This document shows positions 34,690 to 44,119 of a stretch of DNA of 64,000 nt, piece by piece (position 1 is the stretch's first letter; each line of letters starts with the position of its first letter). A model generated the notes under the pieces. The model was not told the origin of the DNA and did not search any database. It was given only the letters and a program-made list of their open reading frames with translations. Where the stretch lies: contig CP050293.1 of assembly GCA_014189435.1 (NCBI GenBank), forward strand, positions 1,617,001 through 1,681,000. Direction: 5' to 3'. The position numbers and the translations under genes are program-made. Source of the DNA: Mesorhizobium loti (GTDB lineage: Bacteria > Pseudomonadota > Alphaproteobacteria > Rhizobiales > Rhizobiaceae).

Positions 34690-36642
34690 TTGACTACATT
34701 GGAACTCGTTGAGCCGCGACCGCTCCCCGAAACAGCAACCAAGACACTCGCCTATCGCCCAGAAGTGGACGGCCTTCGGGCCGTCGCCATTGTGCCCGTG
34801 CTGTTCTTTCATGCCGGTATTGGTGGCTTCGCCAACGGATATCTTGGCGTAGACATTTTCTTCGTCATCAGCGGTTACCTGATTACCAGCCTGCTGTGCG
34901 ATGAGCGACGTCGGACCGGAACCGTATCAATTCTTGGTTTTTACGAACGCCGTGTTCGCAGGATCGTGCCTGCCCTAGTCTTCGTTGTGGCCTCAACCAC
35001 CGTTGGTGCATGGTTCCTGCTGACGCCTATTCGGATGGAGGAATTCGCAGGCTCCGTGGTCGCCACCTTCACTTTCAGCGCCAACTTCTGGTTCTTGGCG
35101 CAAACCCACTACTTTTCTACTGCGGCAGACCAGCAGCCCTTACTCCATCTCTGGAGCCTGGGCGTCGAAGAGCAATTCTATGTGCTGTTCCCGCTGCTCA
35201 TTCTGCTCACTATCAGAGCGTCAGACCGCACGCTCGCGTTCGGGATCGCTGGGCTTGCGGCGGCTTCCCTGATGTTGGGGCAGATAGTTTCAATGATGTC
35301 GCCCGACGCGGCGTTCTATCGCCCTGACACCAGGGCATGGCAACTCCTCATCGGGTCGGTTTGCGCATTCGTGACAATCAAGAATGTCCCATATCGGGAG
35401 ACGGTTTCGATCTTCGGCATCGCGCTAATTGGTCTTTCCCTGTTTGTACTTCCAGGCCCGGTAGCGCCGAATTTGCTTTCCGTGCCTATATGTCTCGGAA
35501 CTGCTTTTGTGCTTGTGTCAGCCACGGCTAGGAGCGGCGTCGGCCGAGCACTGGCGGCGCCAGGAGTTACCAATATCGGGTTGATTTCCTACTCGTTGTA
35601 TCTTTGGCATCAACCGCTGCTAGCCTTGGCTAGAATTCAGCATATGGGCGCGCTCTCGCCAGCAATGTCATTCTGGATTTTGCTTGTCAGCGCCATATTG
35701 GCGATCGCCACGTGGCATTTTGTAGAGGCACCCTTCCGCAACCGAGGGCGATTCGGTCGAGCGTCGATATTTGCGGCCGGAATAGCCGCCGCAGTGGCGC
35801 TCATCGGCTTTGGAACCGGTGGTAACGCGACGGCAGGATACTCCTTTCGGTATGGTGAACTTGCCGCCAAATATTTTGAGGCTGTGGGTGTCATTGACGA
35901 TCAAGGCAGCACGCGAAGCAAGGCGATCGGCATGGGAGTGTGCCATTTCCGCGCGGACATGAGCCCGCCAATCGAACAGTTCCTTCGCGATTGGAAATGC
36001 ACCGGATCGGGCGAAGGTGCGTCAATTCTCGTGATCGGTGATAGCCACGCCGCCGACAAGGCCGCCGCTTTCAAGCTCAATGGCGTCGATGTTGCCCAGA
36101 TGACCGGTGCCGGGTGCTCAGCGGCTCCAAGCCTCATGAGTGCGGACTGCCGCCGGATTTTTGATTGGGTCAAAGAGTACGCCAAAACTCACAGAATCCT
36201 CGCTCTCGTCATCGCGAACATGCAGTTCCCGAACGTTATCTACACGCCCGAGCGGATCGATGATGCGCTGCGATTTTGGCAGCCAGTGGGTGGCCGGATA
36301 TTCTGGTTCAGCGATATGCCGCAGTTTGTCGACATCGAAGATTGGAAGGCGAGGAATCTCATTGCCAACGGAGACGCTTCGAAAGGCGCCATTCCGATCA
36401 CTCTCGCGGAGGCGAAGAGCAGTTTTGACACCATGCACAGCAAGGAAAACGGGCGCTTCACGACAATCGATTCCAAGCGACTGTACTGCGCCATATCGGA
36501 ACAGAATGACTGCGCGCCCTATCTCGCCGGCCAAGGCTGGCTGGCAACAGCGGGTGGCCATCTTTCAGCCGTGGGCGCCTACCTCTTCGGTCGCCAGCTT
36601 CTAAGCGATCCCGATATCAGCCTAGATATTCGACGCCACTAG
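34690..36642 (+). CDS. Membrane O-acyltransferase (OafA/OatA type) with SGNH domain
   Basis: Protein of 650 residues. Residues 20-370 form an acyltransferase_3 domain with about ten membrane helices (AYRPEVDGLRAVAI, FFHAG, GYLGVDIFFVISGYLI, RIVPA, LWSLGVEEQFY). A periplasmic SGNH hydrolase-like domain follows with GDSHA (S452) and HLSAVGA (H624). The aspartate normally three residues before the histidine is alanine (A621). Such enzymes O-acetylate surface polysaccharide or peptidoglycan. Starts with TTG at 34690 after GGGGAG. Base composition is visibly more A+T-rich than its neighbours, suggesting transfer. Confidence 0.88.
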   Translation: MTTLELVEPRPLPETATKTLAYRPEVDGLRAVAIVPVLFFHAGIGGFANGYLGVDIFFVISGYLITSLLCDERRRTGTVSILGFYERRVRRIVPALVFVVASTTVGAWFLLTPIRMEEFAGSVVATFTFSANFWFLAQTHYFSTAADQQPLLHLWSLGVEEQFYVLFPLLILLTIRASDRTLAFGIAGLAAASLMLGQIVSMMSPDAAFYRPDTRAWQLLIGSVCAFVTIKNVPYRETVSIFGIALIGLSLFVLPGPVAPNLLSVPICLGTAFVLVSATARSGVGRALAAPGVTNIGLISYSLYLWHQPLLALARIQHMGALSPAMSFWILLVSAILAIATWHFVEAPFRNRGRFGRASIFAAGIAAAVALIGFGTGGNATAGYSFRYGELAAKYFEAVGVIDDQGSTRSKAIGMGVCHFRADMSPPIEQFLRDWKCTGSGEGASILVIGDSHAADKAAAFKLNGVDVAQMTGAGCSAAPSLMSADCRRIFDWVKEYAKTHRILALVIANMQFPNVIYTPERIDDALRFWQPVGGRIFWFSDMPQFVDIEDWKARNLIANGDASKGAIPITLAEAKSSFDTMHSKENGRFTTIDSKRLYCAISEQNDCAPYLAGQGWLATAGGHLSAVGAYLFGRQLLSDPDISLDIRRH

Positions 36643-36752
36643 GGAAAAGGCGTCGATCTCATCTGGTGTTGGCCCGGGTGCTGCAAAACCCGCTTGCATC
36701 ACTCCCTTACCGCCGCCAAGTGCCGCGTGATCTTGCGCGTTGCAGGAACAGC

Positions 36753-39665
36753 TCACCGCCGGCCAAATCCCCCCGGCGTCGGCGTCGTCAGGATGACGGC
36801 GTCGCCGGCCTGCAGCACGGTCTGGTCGCAGGCTTTCAGCATGTCGATCGTGCCGTCCTTGCGGCGGACCTTGGTCGAGCCGACCTCGCCATCGCCGCCT
36901 CCGTCCAGCCCTTGCGGCGGCCGGTTGCGGTGCGAGGAGAGGATCGCGCATTCCATCTTTTCCAGGAAGCGGATGGTGCGCCTAGTGCCGTTGCCGGCGC
37001 TCCATTTGCCCTTGCCGCCTGAGCCTTCGCGGATGTGGAAATCCTCGAGCATTACGGGAAAGCGCAGCTCCAGCACCTCGGGATCGGTGAGGCGCGAATT
37101 GGTCATGTGGGTGTGGACGCCGGAGGTGCCGGCAAAGCCGCGGCCGGAGTTCATCTGGCCGGCCGGCGAGCCGGAGCAGATCGTCTCGTAATATTGGTAT
37201 GTCTTGTTGCCGAAGGTCAGGTTGTTCATCGTGCCTTGCGCATTGGCCATGGCGCCCATGGCGCCGAACAGCGCGTTGGTGACATGCTGCGAGGTCTCGA
37301 CATTGCCGGCAACGACGGCGGCGGGGTAGGCGGGTTTCAGCATCGAGCCGTCGGGAATGATGATGTTGATTGGCCTGAGGCACCCGGCATTCATCGGGAT
37401 CATGTCCTCGACCATGACGCGGAAGACATAGAGCACGGCGGCGCGGGCGACGGGTTCGGGCGCGTTGAAATTGTTCTTCATCACCGGCGAGGTGCCGGTG
37501 AAGTCGACGGTCGCCTCGCGCTTATTTCGATCGACCGTGATCTTCACCTTGATAACTTGGCCGGTGTCGGTCGGGTATTCGTACTGTGAACTGTCGGGTA
37601 GCCGCTCCAGCACGCGGCGCACGCTTTCGGCGGCATTGTCCTGGACATGGCCCATATAGGCCTCGACGACATCGAGGCCGAAATGCGTGACCATCTTGCG
37701 CAGTTCGGCTACGCCCTTCTCGTTGGCGGCGATCTGAGCCTTGAGGTCGGCGATGTTCTGATGCGGATTGCGGGCCGGGTAGCGATGATCGGTGAGCAGC
37801 GTTTCCAGCTCCTTCTCGCGGAAGCGGCCACGGTCGACGATGCGGAAATTGTCGAACAGCACGCCTTCCTCGTCGACCGTGGTGGCAAGCGGCGTCATCG
37901 AGCCGGGTGCCGTGCCGCCGATATCCGCATGATGGCCGCGCGAGGCGGCCCAGAACAGGATTTCGTGTTGGATATCGTCGAAAACCGGCGTCACGACAGT
38001 GATGTCGGGCAGATGCGTGCCGCCATTGTAGGGCGCGTTGAGGGCAAAGACGTCGCCGGGATGGATGTCGCCGGAGTTCAGCCGGATGATGGTTTCGACC
38101 GAACGGTCCATCGAACCCAGATGCACCGGCATGTGCGGCGCATTGGCGACCAGAGCACCGGTGCGGTCGAAGACGGCGCAGGAGAAATCCAGCCTTTCCT
38201 TGATGTTGACGGAATAGGCGGTGTTCTGCAGCGTCACGCCCATCTGCTCGGCGATCGACATGAAGAGGTTGTTGAAGACCTCCAGCATGACCGGATCGGC
38301 CTCGGTGCCGAGCGCTGCCTGCCGGCGCTTTTTCTCGACGCGGCGCAGGAGCACATGGTTCCTGGCGGTGATTTCGGCCTGCCAGCCCGGCTCGATGGCG
38401 ATTGTCTGGTTCGGCTCGATAATCAAGGCAGGACCCGCAACCCTGTTTCCCGGCTTCAGCGCCTCGCGGCGAAAGACGCCTGAAGCGCGCCACTCTCCCT
38501 CGGTGAAGATTTCGCGGGTCTGCGAAGGATTTACGGCAAGGTCTTCGGTTTGCGATTCAGTTTCGTCGCGGCCGGTGCCGCCGGTGTCGGTGCCTTCGAC
38601 GCCGACGGTCTCGACGATCATTGGCTTGTCGTCGTAGACGAAACCGAACTGCGCCTTGTGGGCGATCTCGAAATCGCGCTTGGCCTGGAAAATCGAGTCT
38701 GCCTCGAAATTCACCGGCAGTGTCGTGTCGGTGCCGTCATAGCGAATGTGCAGCACCGGCTTCGCGGCAACCGTATCCTCGGCGATGCCTTGCGCCGCGA
38801 GTTCTGCGACGACGGCCTTTCTCAGGATGGCGATGAGGTTGCCGATCTCCGTTCTGGACTCTTCGGCAAGCGGCTTGAGCAGCGCCTGCTGGCGCGAGGC
38901 GAAGACCGAGGACAGGCCGATGCCATAGGCCGACAGCAGCCCGGAGAAGGGATGGATCAGCACCGCCTCCATGCCGAGCGCGTCTGCGACCAGGCAGGCA
39001 TGCTGGCCGCCGGCGCCGCCGAAGCAGTTCAGGAGATATTCGGTGACGTCATAGCCGCGCTGGACTGAGATCTTCTTGATGGCGTTGGCCATGTTCTCAA
39101 CGGCAATGGTGACGAAGCCTTCGGCGACAGCCTCGGGCTCACGGCCATCGCCGATTTCGGCGGCAAGTGCCGCAAATTTTGCCCGCACCGTCTCGACATC
39201 GAGCGGCTGGTCCTGGCCGGGTCCGAAAATGGTCGGGAAGAAATCGGGCTGCAGTTTGCCCAGCATGACATTGGCGTCGGTGACGGCGAGCGGTCCGCCG
39301 CGCCGGTAGGCGGCAGGGCCGGGATTGGCGCCAGCCGAATCCGGACCGGCCCGGAAGCGGCCGGCCTCGTAATGCAGGATCGAGCCGCCGCCGGCGGCGA
39401 CGGTGTGGATGCGCATCATAGGCGCGCGGATACGCACGCCGGCGACCTCGGTGTCAAAGGCGCGTTCGTATTCGCCGTCATAATGGGCGACGTCGGTCGA
39501 GGTGCCGCCCATGTCGAAGCCGATGACCTTGCCGAAGCCGGCGAGCTTCGCCGTCTCGACCATACCGACAACACCGCCGGCCGGTCCCGACAGCAGCGCG
39601 TCCTTGCCCTGGAACATGTCGGCAGCGGTGAGGCCGCCCGATGACATCATGAACATGAGATGAGG
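36753..39665 (-). pseudogene. Hydantoinase B / 5-oxoprolinase, C-terminal part of split gene
   Basis: The larger part (about 970 residues) of a fused HyuA-HyuB/5-oxoprolinase enzyme, which opens cyclic amides such as 5-oxoproline with ATP. It carries the end of the HyuA half ([52 protein letters not shown]) and the complete HyuB half (NLFMSIAEQMGV, HLGSMDRSVE, NAPYNGGTHLPDITV, SRGHHADIGG, then the C-terminal RFLEKMECAILSSHR). It is out of frame with the N-terminal part at 39803-40501 because a palindromic repeat separates them. A restart at ATG 39656 or 39650 is possible. Confidence 0.88.
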
Positions 39666-39672
39666 GGATTGG

Positions 39673-39802
39673 CCAATCTCCCCCCTTGTGGGGGAGATGC
39701 CCGGCAGGGCAGAGGGGGGCGTGACAGAATGAGGCGTAGGCGGGACAGCGCCCCCCCTCTGTCGGCTTCGCCGACATCTCCCCCACAAGGGGGGGAGATT
39801 GG
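39673..39802. repeat. Palindromic repeat, copy 2, inserted inside the oxoprolinase gene
   Basis: Near-perfect long inverted element: CCAATCTCCCCCC at 39673-39685 and GGGGGGAGATTGG at 39790-39802 as outer ends. It contains both modules seen at 4108-4276, here back to back (B then A) around GTGACAGAATGAGGCGTAG. It sits between codons for GELG and LMFMMSSGG, adjacent residues in the enzyme family, and shifts the frame. The combined length of the two gene parts without it is about 1,200 residues, the normal size. Confidence 0.88.
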
Positions 39803-40501
39803 CGCTACGCCCAGCTCTCCCGCCACCCTTTGCACATATCGCGACAGGATCGGCGACAGATAGGCGTCGACCACCGTGGTGTCGCCGCGGCCGACCAGCT
39901 TGATCAGCGGCGAGACCTCATGGCTGACCGAGACCTGGCTGAAACCAAGTTTGCGGCACATTTTTGCCACCGCTTTCTCGTGGTCGGGATATTTCCAGGC
40001 GTGCATGAAAACGATGGCCACGGCGTCGATGCCATCGGCCCTGGCCTGTTCGATCGCCGGCCGGCAGGCGGCGATGTCGAGCAATTGTTCGACACAGCCG
40101 TCGGCGCGCACGCGCTCGTTGATTTCGATGACGCGCTCGTAGAGCTGCTCGGGAAGGATGATCTCCTTGGCGAAGATGTCCGGGCGCGCCTGATAGGCGA
40201 TCTTCAGCGCATCGCGAAAGCCCTTGGTGATGAGCAAAAGCACGCGGTCGCCCTTGCGCTCCAGCAGCGCATTGGTGGCGACCGTGGTGCCCATCTTGAT
40301 GTCGCCGATCAGGCCGGGCGGGATCGCGTCGCCGGAGGACAGACCGAGAAGGTCGCGAATGCCCTGGATAGCGGCATCGGTATAGGCTTCGGGATTTTCG
40401 GAGAGAAGCTTGCGCGGGTGCAGCCTGCCTTGCGGGTCGCGGCCGATGACATCGGTGAACGTGCCGCCGCGGTCGATCCAGAAATCCCACTTTATGGTCA
40501 T
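39803..40501 (-). pseudogene. Hydantoinase A / 5-oxoprolinase, N-terminal part of split gene
   Basis: N-terminal 230 or so residues of the HyuA half. It begins [20 protein letters not shown], the first phosphate-binding motif of the actin-like ATPase fold, followed by [51 protein letters not shown] and [11 protein letters not shown]. The reading frame then enters the palindromic repeat and stops at 39647-39649 (TGA). Start at 40501 is preceded by GGGAG. On its own it lacks the second ATPase lobe and should be inactive. Confidence 0.87.
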
Positions 40502-40680
40502 GCGGCATGCTCCCGGCATTTTTGTCGATGCAATCTGTTAGTTCGCAATGGCTTGGCCGGCAACGGCCATGCGCATGATGTTACATGCGGACACGCAACG
40601 TTACGAAACCCATGGCTACCTGATGCATTTCCTCTTCGAGCGTTCACTGTAACGTGAGCGTCTGTTGAAGGAGAGATGTT

Positions 40681-40881
40681 ATGAAAAAGCTCATTCTTGC
40701 GTCCGTTTCCGCGTTGGCCTTGCTTGGCGTTGCCGCCTGCAGCGACAGCGGCAAGGATAACACCACCACCCAGAGCACCAACCCGCCGGCCGCCGAACAG
40801 CCGATGAAGCCGGCAACACCTGATGCACCGAAGCCTGCCGAACCGGCTCCGGCAACACCGGCTCCTGCGCCCGCGCAGTAG
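40681..40881 (+). CDS. Small Pro/Ala-rich lipoprotein
   Basis: Protein of 66 residues with a GAAGGAGAG ribosome site. Signal peptide MKKLILASVSALALLGVAAC with lipobox GVAAC and the cysteine at residue 20. The mature part is a charged short stretch (SDSGKDNTTTQ) then a Pro/Ala-rich tail (PATPDAPKPAEPAPATPAPAPAQ read in parts), probably extended like a spacer in the periplasm. Function unknown. The 160-bp upstream gap contains ACGTTAC (40598) and GTAACGT (40649) in inverted orientation, a possible operator. Confidence 0.82.
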   Translation: MKKLILASVSALALLGVAACSDSGKDNTTTQSTNPPAAEQPMKPATPDAPKPAEPAPATPAPAPAQ

Positions 40882-41056
40882 TTGAGTAAGCAGTACTTCG
40901 TGTGATGAATGAGAAGGGCCGGCCCACGTCGGCCTTTCTCATACTGTCCAAGCGCCGCGACCACATCCCTCGTTGGCGTCGGACCGATTTGTCGCGCAAA
41001 GCCTGCGGCACTGTCCCGGCTTGATAGCTGGGAGCGGTGGCACTAAGAAGCAGGCC

Positions 41057-41776
41057 ATGTCGATTTGGGATCGCCTCGGCGAGTTCATCACCCGCGTTTC
41101 ATCTTCAGCCTCGTCGGGTGTCGCCGATGTCGTCGAGGCCGTGCGCACGGTTTTCTCCGGCGATGCGGATCTGCGCCGGCGTGTCGCCTTCTCGGTGGCC
41201 ATGATCGCGCTGTCGGCCAAGATGGCCAAGGCCGATGGCATCGTCACCCAGGACGAGGTGCGCGCCTTCCAGGAAATCTTCGATGTGCCGCCGAAGGAGA
41301 CGCGCAATGTGGCGCGGCTGTTCGATCTCGCTCAGCGCGACGTGGCCGGTTTCGAGACCTATGCCGAGCGGATGGCGCAGATGTGCGGTTCCGGGCATTC
41401 CAACTGCGTGATGCTGGAAGACATACTCGACGGCCTGTTCCACATCGCCAAGGCCGACGGCCTGGTGCATGAGCACGAAGGCCTCTTCCTGCACCGCATC
41501 GCCGAGATTTTCCGCATCGACGAGGCCCATTACGAGAGCATCATGGCGCGGCACGTCAATCTCGGCGCCGGGGATCCCTATGTCGTGCTCGGCATCGAGC
41601 GCGGCAAGCCGTTCGAAGAGGTCAGGAAGCGCTATCGCAAGCTGGTTTCCGACAATCATCCGGACCGGCTGATCGCGCGCGGCCTGCCGCAGGAATTCAT
41701 CAAGATCGCGACGACCAGGGTGGCGGCGATCAATGCCGCCTATGAGATGATCGAGCGGGGCCTGCGCCACGCATGA
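41057..41776 (+). CDS. TerB-DnaJ domain protein (DjlA-like)
   Basis: Protein of 239 residues. N-terminal 35 residues short and Ser-rich, then a TerB helical domain (about 42-165, two repeats with AKADGIVTQDE and AKADGLVHEHE acidic metal-type motifs), then a C-terminal J domain with HPD at 201-203 (SDNHPDRL). This is the DjlA layout but without the N-terminal membrane helix of E. coli DjlA, so likely a cytosolic DnaK co-chaperone. Start at 41057 (AAGCAGG). Overlaps the amidase gene downstream by 4 bp. Confidence 0.9.
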   Translation: MSIWDRLGEFITRVSSSASSGVADVVEAVRTVFSGDADLRRRVAFSVAMIALSAKMAKADGIVTQDEVRAFQEIFDVPPKETRNVARLFDLAQRDVAGFETYAERMAQMCGSGHSNCVMLEDILDGLFHIAKADGLVHEHEGLFLHRIAEIFRIDEAHYESIMARHVNLGAGDPYVVLGIERGKPFEEVRKRYRKLVSDNHPDRLIARGLPQEFIKIATTRVAAINAAYEMIERGLRHA

Positions 41777-42528
41777 GCGGCTTCCTGCCCGACGAGCCAC
41801 GTGCCGAGGTCAGGGTATCGCCGAATTTCGGTCCGCGGCGCGACACACTCAAGCCTGATATGATCGTGCTGCACTACACCGGCATGGCGACCGGCGCCGG
41901 AGCCGAAGCGTGGCTGTGCGATCCGGCGAGCGAGGTCTCGTCGCATTATCTCGTGCATGAGAACGGCCACATCGTGCAGATGGTCAGGGAAAGCGACCGC
42001 GCCTGGCACGCCGGCAAGAGTTCGTGGTTCGGACGCGCCGACATCAATTCCTGTTCGGTCGGCATCGAGATCGTCAATCCGGGACATTCGCTGGGCTATC
42101 CCGGTTTCCCCAGGCGGCAGATCGATGCGGTGGTCGGGCTGTGCAAGGGGATTGCCGGTCGGCATTCGATCGCCGCCGAGCGTGTGCTGGCGCATTCCGA
42201 CGTGGCGCCGGGGCGCAAGATCGACCCGGGCGAGAAGTTTCCGTGGCGGACGCTGTTCGATGCCGGTGTCGGCCATCTCGTGGCGGCCGCACCCGTCCGG
42301 CGAGGAGCCACGCTGACAGCTGGCGACGCCGGCGGCGATGTTGAGATGTTGCAGTCGATGCTGGCGCTCTACGGCTATGGCGTCGAGATATCGGGCATTT
42401 TCGACCGGCAGACAGAGATCGTCGTCGGGGCCTTCCAGCGGCATTTCCGGCCGCGCAAGGTGGATGGCGTTGCCGACGGCTCGACGCTGCGGACGCTACA
42501 AAGGCTGCTTGCTTCCATAAGGTCCTGA
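41773..42528 (+). CDS. N-acetylmuramoyl-L-alanine amidase, AmpD type, with PG-binding domain
   Basis: Amidase_2 zinc enzyme of 251 residues that removes stem peptides from anhydro-muropeptides or glycan. Zinc ligands H34 (IVLHYTG), H141 (LAHSDVAPGRK) and D151, with catalytic E99 in VGIEIVN. A C-terminal peptidoglycan-binding domain covers about 185-250 (DAGGDVEMLQSMLALYGY). No signal peptide, as in cytosolic AmpD, which recycles wall fragments. Its ATG overlaps the djlA-like stop by 4 bp. Its role may tie to beta-lactamase signalling, but no ampG or ampR is nearby. Confidence 0.92.
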   Translation: MSGFLPDEPRAEVRVSPNFGPRRDTLKPDMIVLHYTGMATGAGAEAWLCDPASEVSSHYLVHENGHIVQMVRESDRAWHAGKSSWFGRADINSCSVGIEIVNPGHSLGYPGFPRRQIDAVVGLCKGIAGRHSIAAERVLAHSDVAPGRKIDPGEKFPWRTLFDAGVGHLVAAAPVRRGATLTAGDAGGDVEMLQSMLALYGYGVEISGIFDRQTEIVVGAFQRHFRPRKVDGVADGSTLRTLQRLLASIRS

Positions 42529-42736
42529 CCTCCGGGAGGCCTCTCCCAAGCAATCCTTCCAATCCTTAAATTACAAGCTGTCACTCAAAGTGACTTGCCT
42601 GGCCTTGTTTGGCACCAATTCGAACGTCAAACGGCTGACGTGCAAGTTGTCGGACCCAATGCCCCCCGGATGTTCCGATATTGATTAGGCGTTGCTGCGT
42701 GAACATCTTCACGCGGCCCAGACAGAACAGGATCAC

Positions 42737-43442
42737 ATGCTGAAATTGACCGCTTTAACGGCAGCTCTTGCTGCCGGCGTAATGACTTTTGCCTTCAGCG
42801 CGGCGCATGCCGCGTCATTCAGCCCGCGGGCCGATCAAGGGTTTCCCTTGGTATCCGCAAAAAGCGGCAAGGCAGGCCACGACGCCAAGGCAACAAAGCG
42901 GGCTTCCGCGAAAATGGAAAAGGCAAGCTGGTCCAAGCCGAAGAAGTCCGCCACCAAAAGACACACGAAGCGCGGCCGCAAGATCGTCGACATGACGAGA
43001 ACGGCATCGATCGGTCTCAGGAACGCCGCGGCGTCGACAGCCGCAGTGGCCAGCAGCGGCCAGTATTCCGCGATCGTTGCCCGCTATGCGGCGATCGAAG
43101 GCGTGCCGGTGTCGCTCGCCTCGGCGGTCATCAAGATCGAGAGCAACTACCGGCCCAACATCGTCGGCAGCGCCGGCGAGATCGGCCTGATGCAGATCAA
43201 GCCGGCAACGGCGCGGATGATGGGCTATAACGGTTCCGCCAAGGGTCTGTTCGATCCCGACACCAACATCAAATACGGCATGAAATACCTTGCCATGGCG
43301 CGCAACCTCGGCGGCGGCACGACCTGCGGCACGATCTCTGAAATACAATGCCGGACACGCTGCAACGCGGATGAACCCGGTGTCAGCCGCCTACTGCGGC
43401 AAGGTCAAGGTGCAGATGGCTGCGCTTGGATCGCCCGCATAA
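42737..43442 (+). pseudogene. Lytic transglycosylase (SLT domain), 3' frameshift
   Basis: Exported muramidase of about 235 residues when intact. Signal peptide 1-26, a basic linker (AKSGKAGHDAKATKRASAK), then an SLT domain with catalytic E135 in KIESNYRP and GEIGLMQIKPATARMMGY. After TTCGTI the frame breaks at 43334-43339 (ATCTCTG; one extra base). The next frame reads LKYNAGHAATRMNPVSAAYC and stops at 43440-43442, the normal family ending. Unrepaired, translation runs to 43474 with foreign sequence. Last helix residues only are affected. Could be a real mutation or a sequence error. Confidence 0.8.
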
Positions 43443-43489
43443 GTCTGCTTTTTCGTTTGCGTTTTCGGGCGTGAACCCCTTTATACGCC

Positions 43490-43901
43490 TTGCCAGCTGG
43501 CTGGGCGGCCGCACCCGCAAACGCCGAAAGGCCGCGGGTGAGGAAAGTCCGGGCTCCATGGAAACACGGTGCCGGTTAATGGCCGGCGGGGGCGACCCCA
43601 GGGAAAGTGCCACAGAAAGCAAACCGCCACGATCCGGCTTGCCGGATTCGGGGCAAGGGTGAAAGGGTGGGGTAAGAGCCCACCGCGCGACTGGCAACAG
43701 GAGCGGCACGGTAAACCCCACCGGGAGCAAGACCGAATAGGGGCGGTGCGAGGGGAAACCCTCGAGGGCTGTTTCCGGCTCACCGTCCGGGTAGGTTGCG
43801 TGAGGCGCATGGCAACATGCGCCCAAGATGAATGGCCGCCACGTTCTCGCTTCGCAAGGGGCGAGGGCCATACAGAACCCGGCTTACAGGCCAGCTGGCA
43901 A
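43490..43901 (+). ncRNA. rnpB: RNase P RNA, class A
   Basis: Catalytic RNA of RNase P, about 412 nt. The ends pair as P1 (TTGCCAGCTGGC 43490-43501 with GCCAGCTGGCAA 43890-43901). The two P4 strands are visible: GAGGAAAGTCCGGGCTCC near the 5' end and ACAGAACCCGGCTTA near the 3' end, with intervening AGGGTGAAAGGGTG and GAGCAAGACCGAATAGGGG core segments. A TTATAC -10-like box is at 43481. Apparent proteins on both strands here are artefacts of its high GC. End points are from pairing, precise to a few bases. Confidence 0.96.
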
Positions 43902-43966
43902 TTCTCTCCATGATCGAAGAGAAGTCTTTGAGATCAGCAGGTTGCGCCCTCGGGTGCGCCTGTTGA

Positions 43967-44110
43967 TTCAAGCCTGTTCAGCCCGGCATCCGTCATCAGC
44001 TCGTCATCGGCGACTATCTCACCTCGTATCGTGTCGGTGGCCACGCGGTCGAAATCATCGGCGTGCAGCATGGCCATCGCAACATCGAAGCCGACGATCT
44101 CGGCCCGTAA
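43967..44110 (+). pseudogene. Remnant of RelE/ParE-family toxin
   Basis: A 47-codon open stretch without a start codon, between stops at 43964-43966 and 44108-44110. It reads FKPVQPGIRHQLVIGDYLTS, then YRVGGHAVEIIGVQHGHRNI, matching the C-terminal strands of ParE/RelE toxins (G-x-Y-x-x-x-Y-x-V...V-E-I-x-x-V-x-H-G-x-R). No antitoxin is nearby. Apparently the decayed 3' end of a lost toxin-antitoxin pair just after rnpB. Its lack of a start makes it non-functional. Confidence 0.6.
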
Positions 44111-44119
44111 TCGGTCTGG

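Noticed and set aside
36622..36951. Short minus-strand frame after the oxoprolinase stop
   Set aside because: Most of it is the oxoprolinase C-terminus read in another frame; no start or ribosome site.
43383..43913. Several overlapping frames on both strands around rnpB
   Set aside because: They cover the RNase P RNA, whose P1 and P4 pairings are explicit; the frames have no ribosome sites or motifs.
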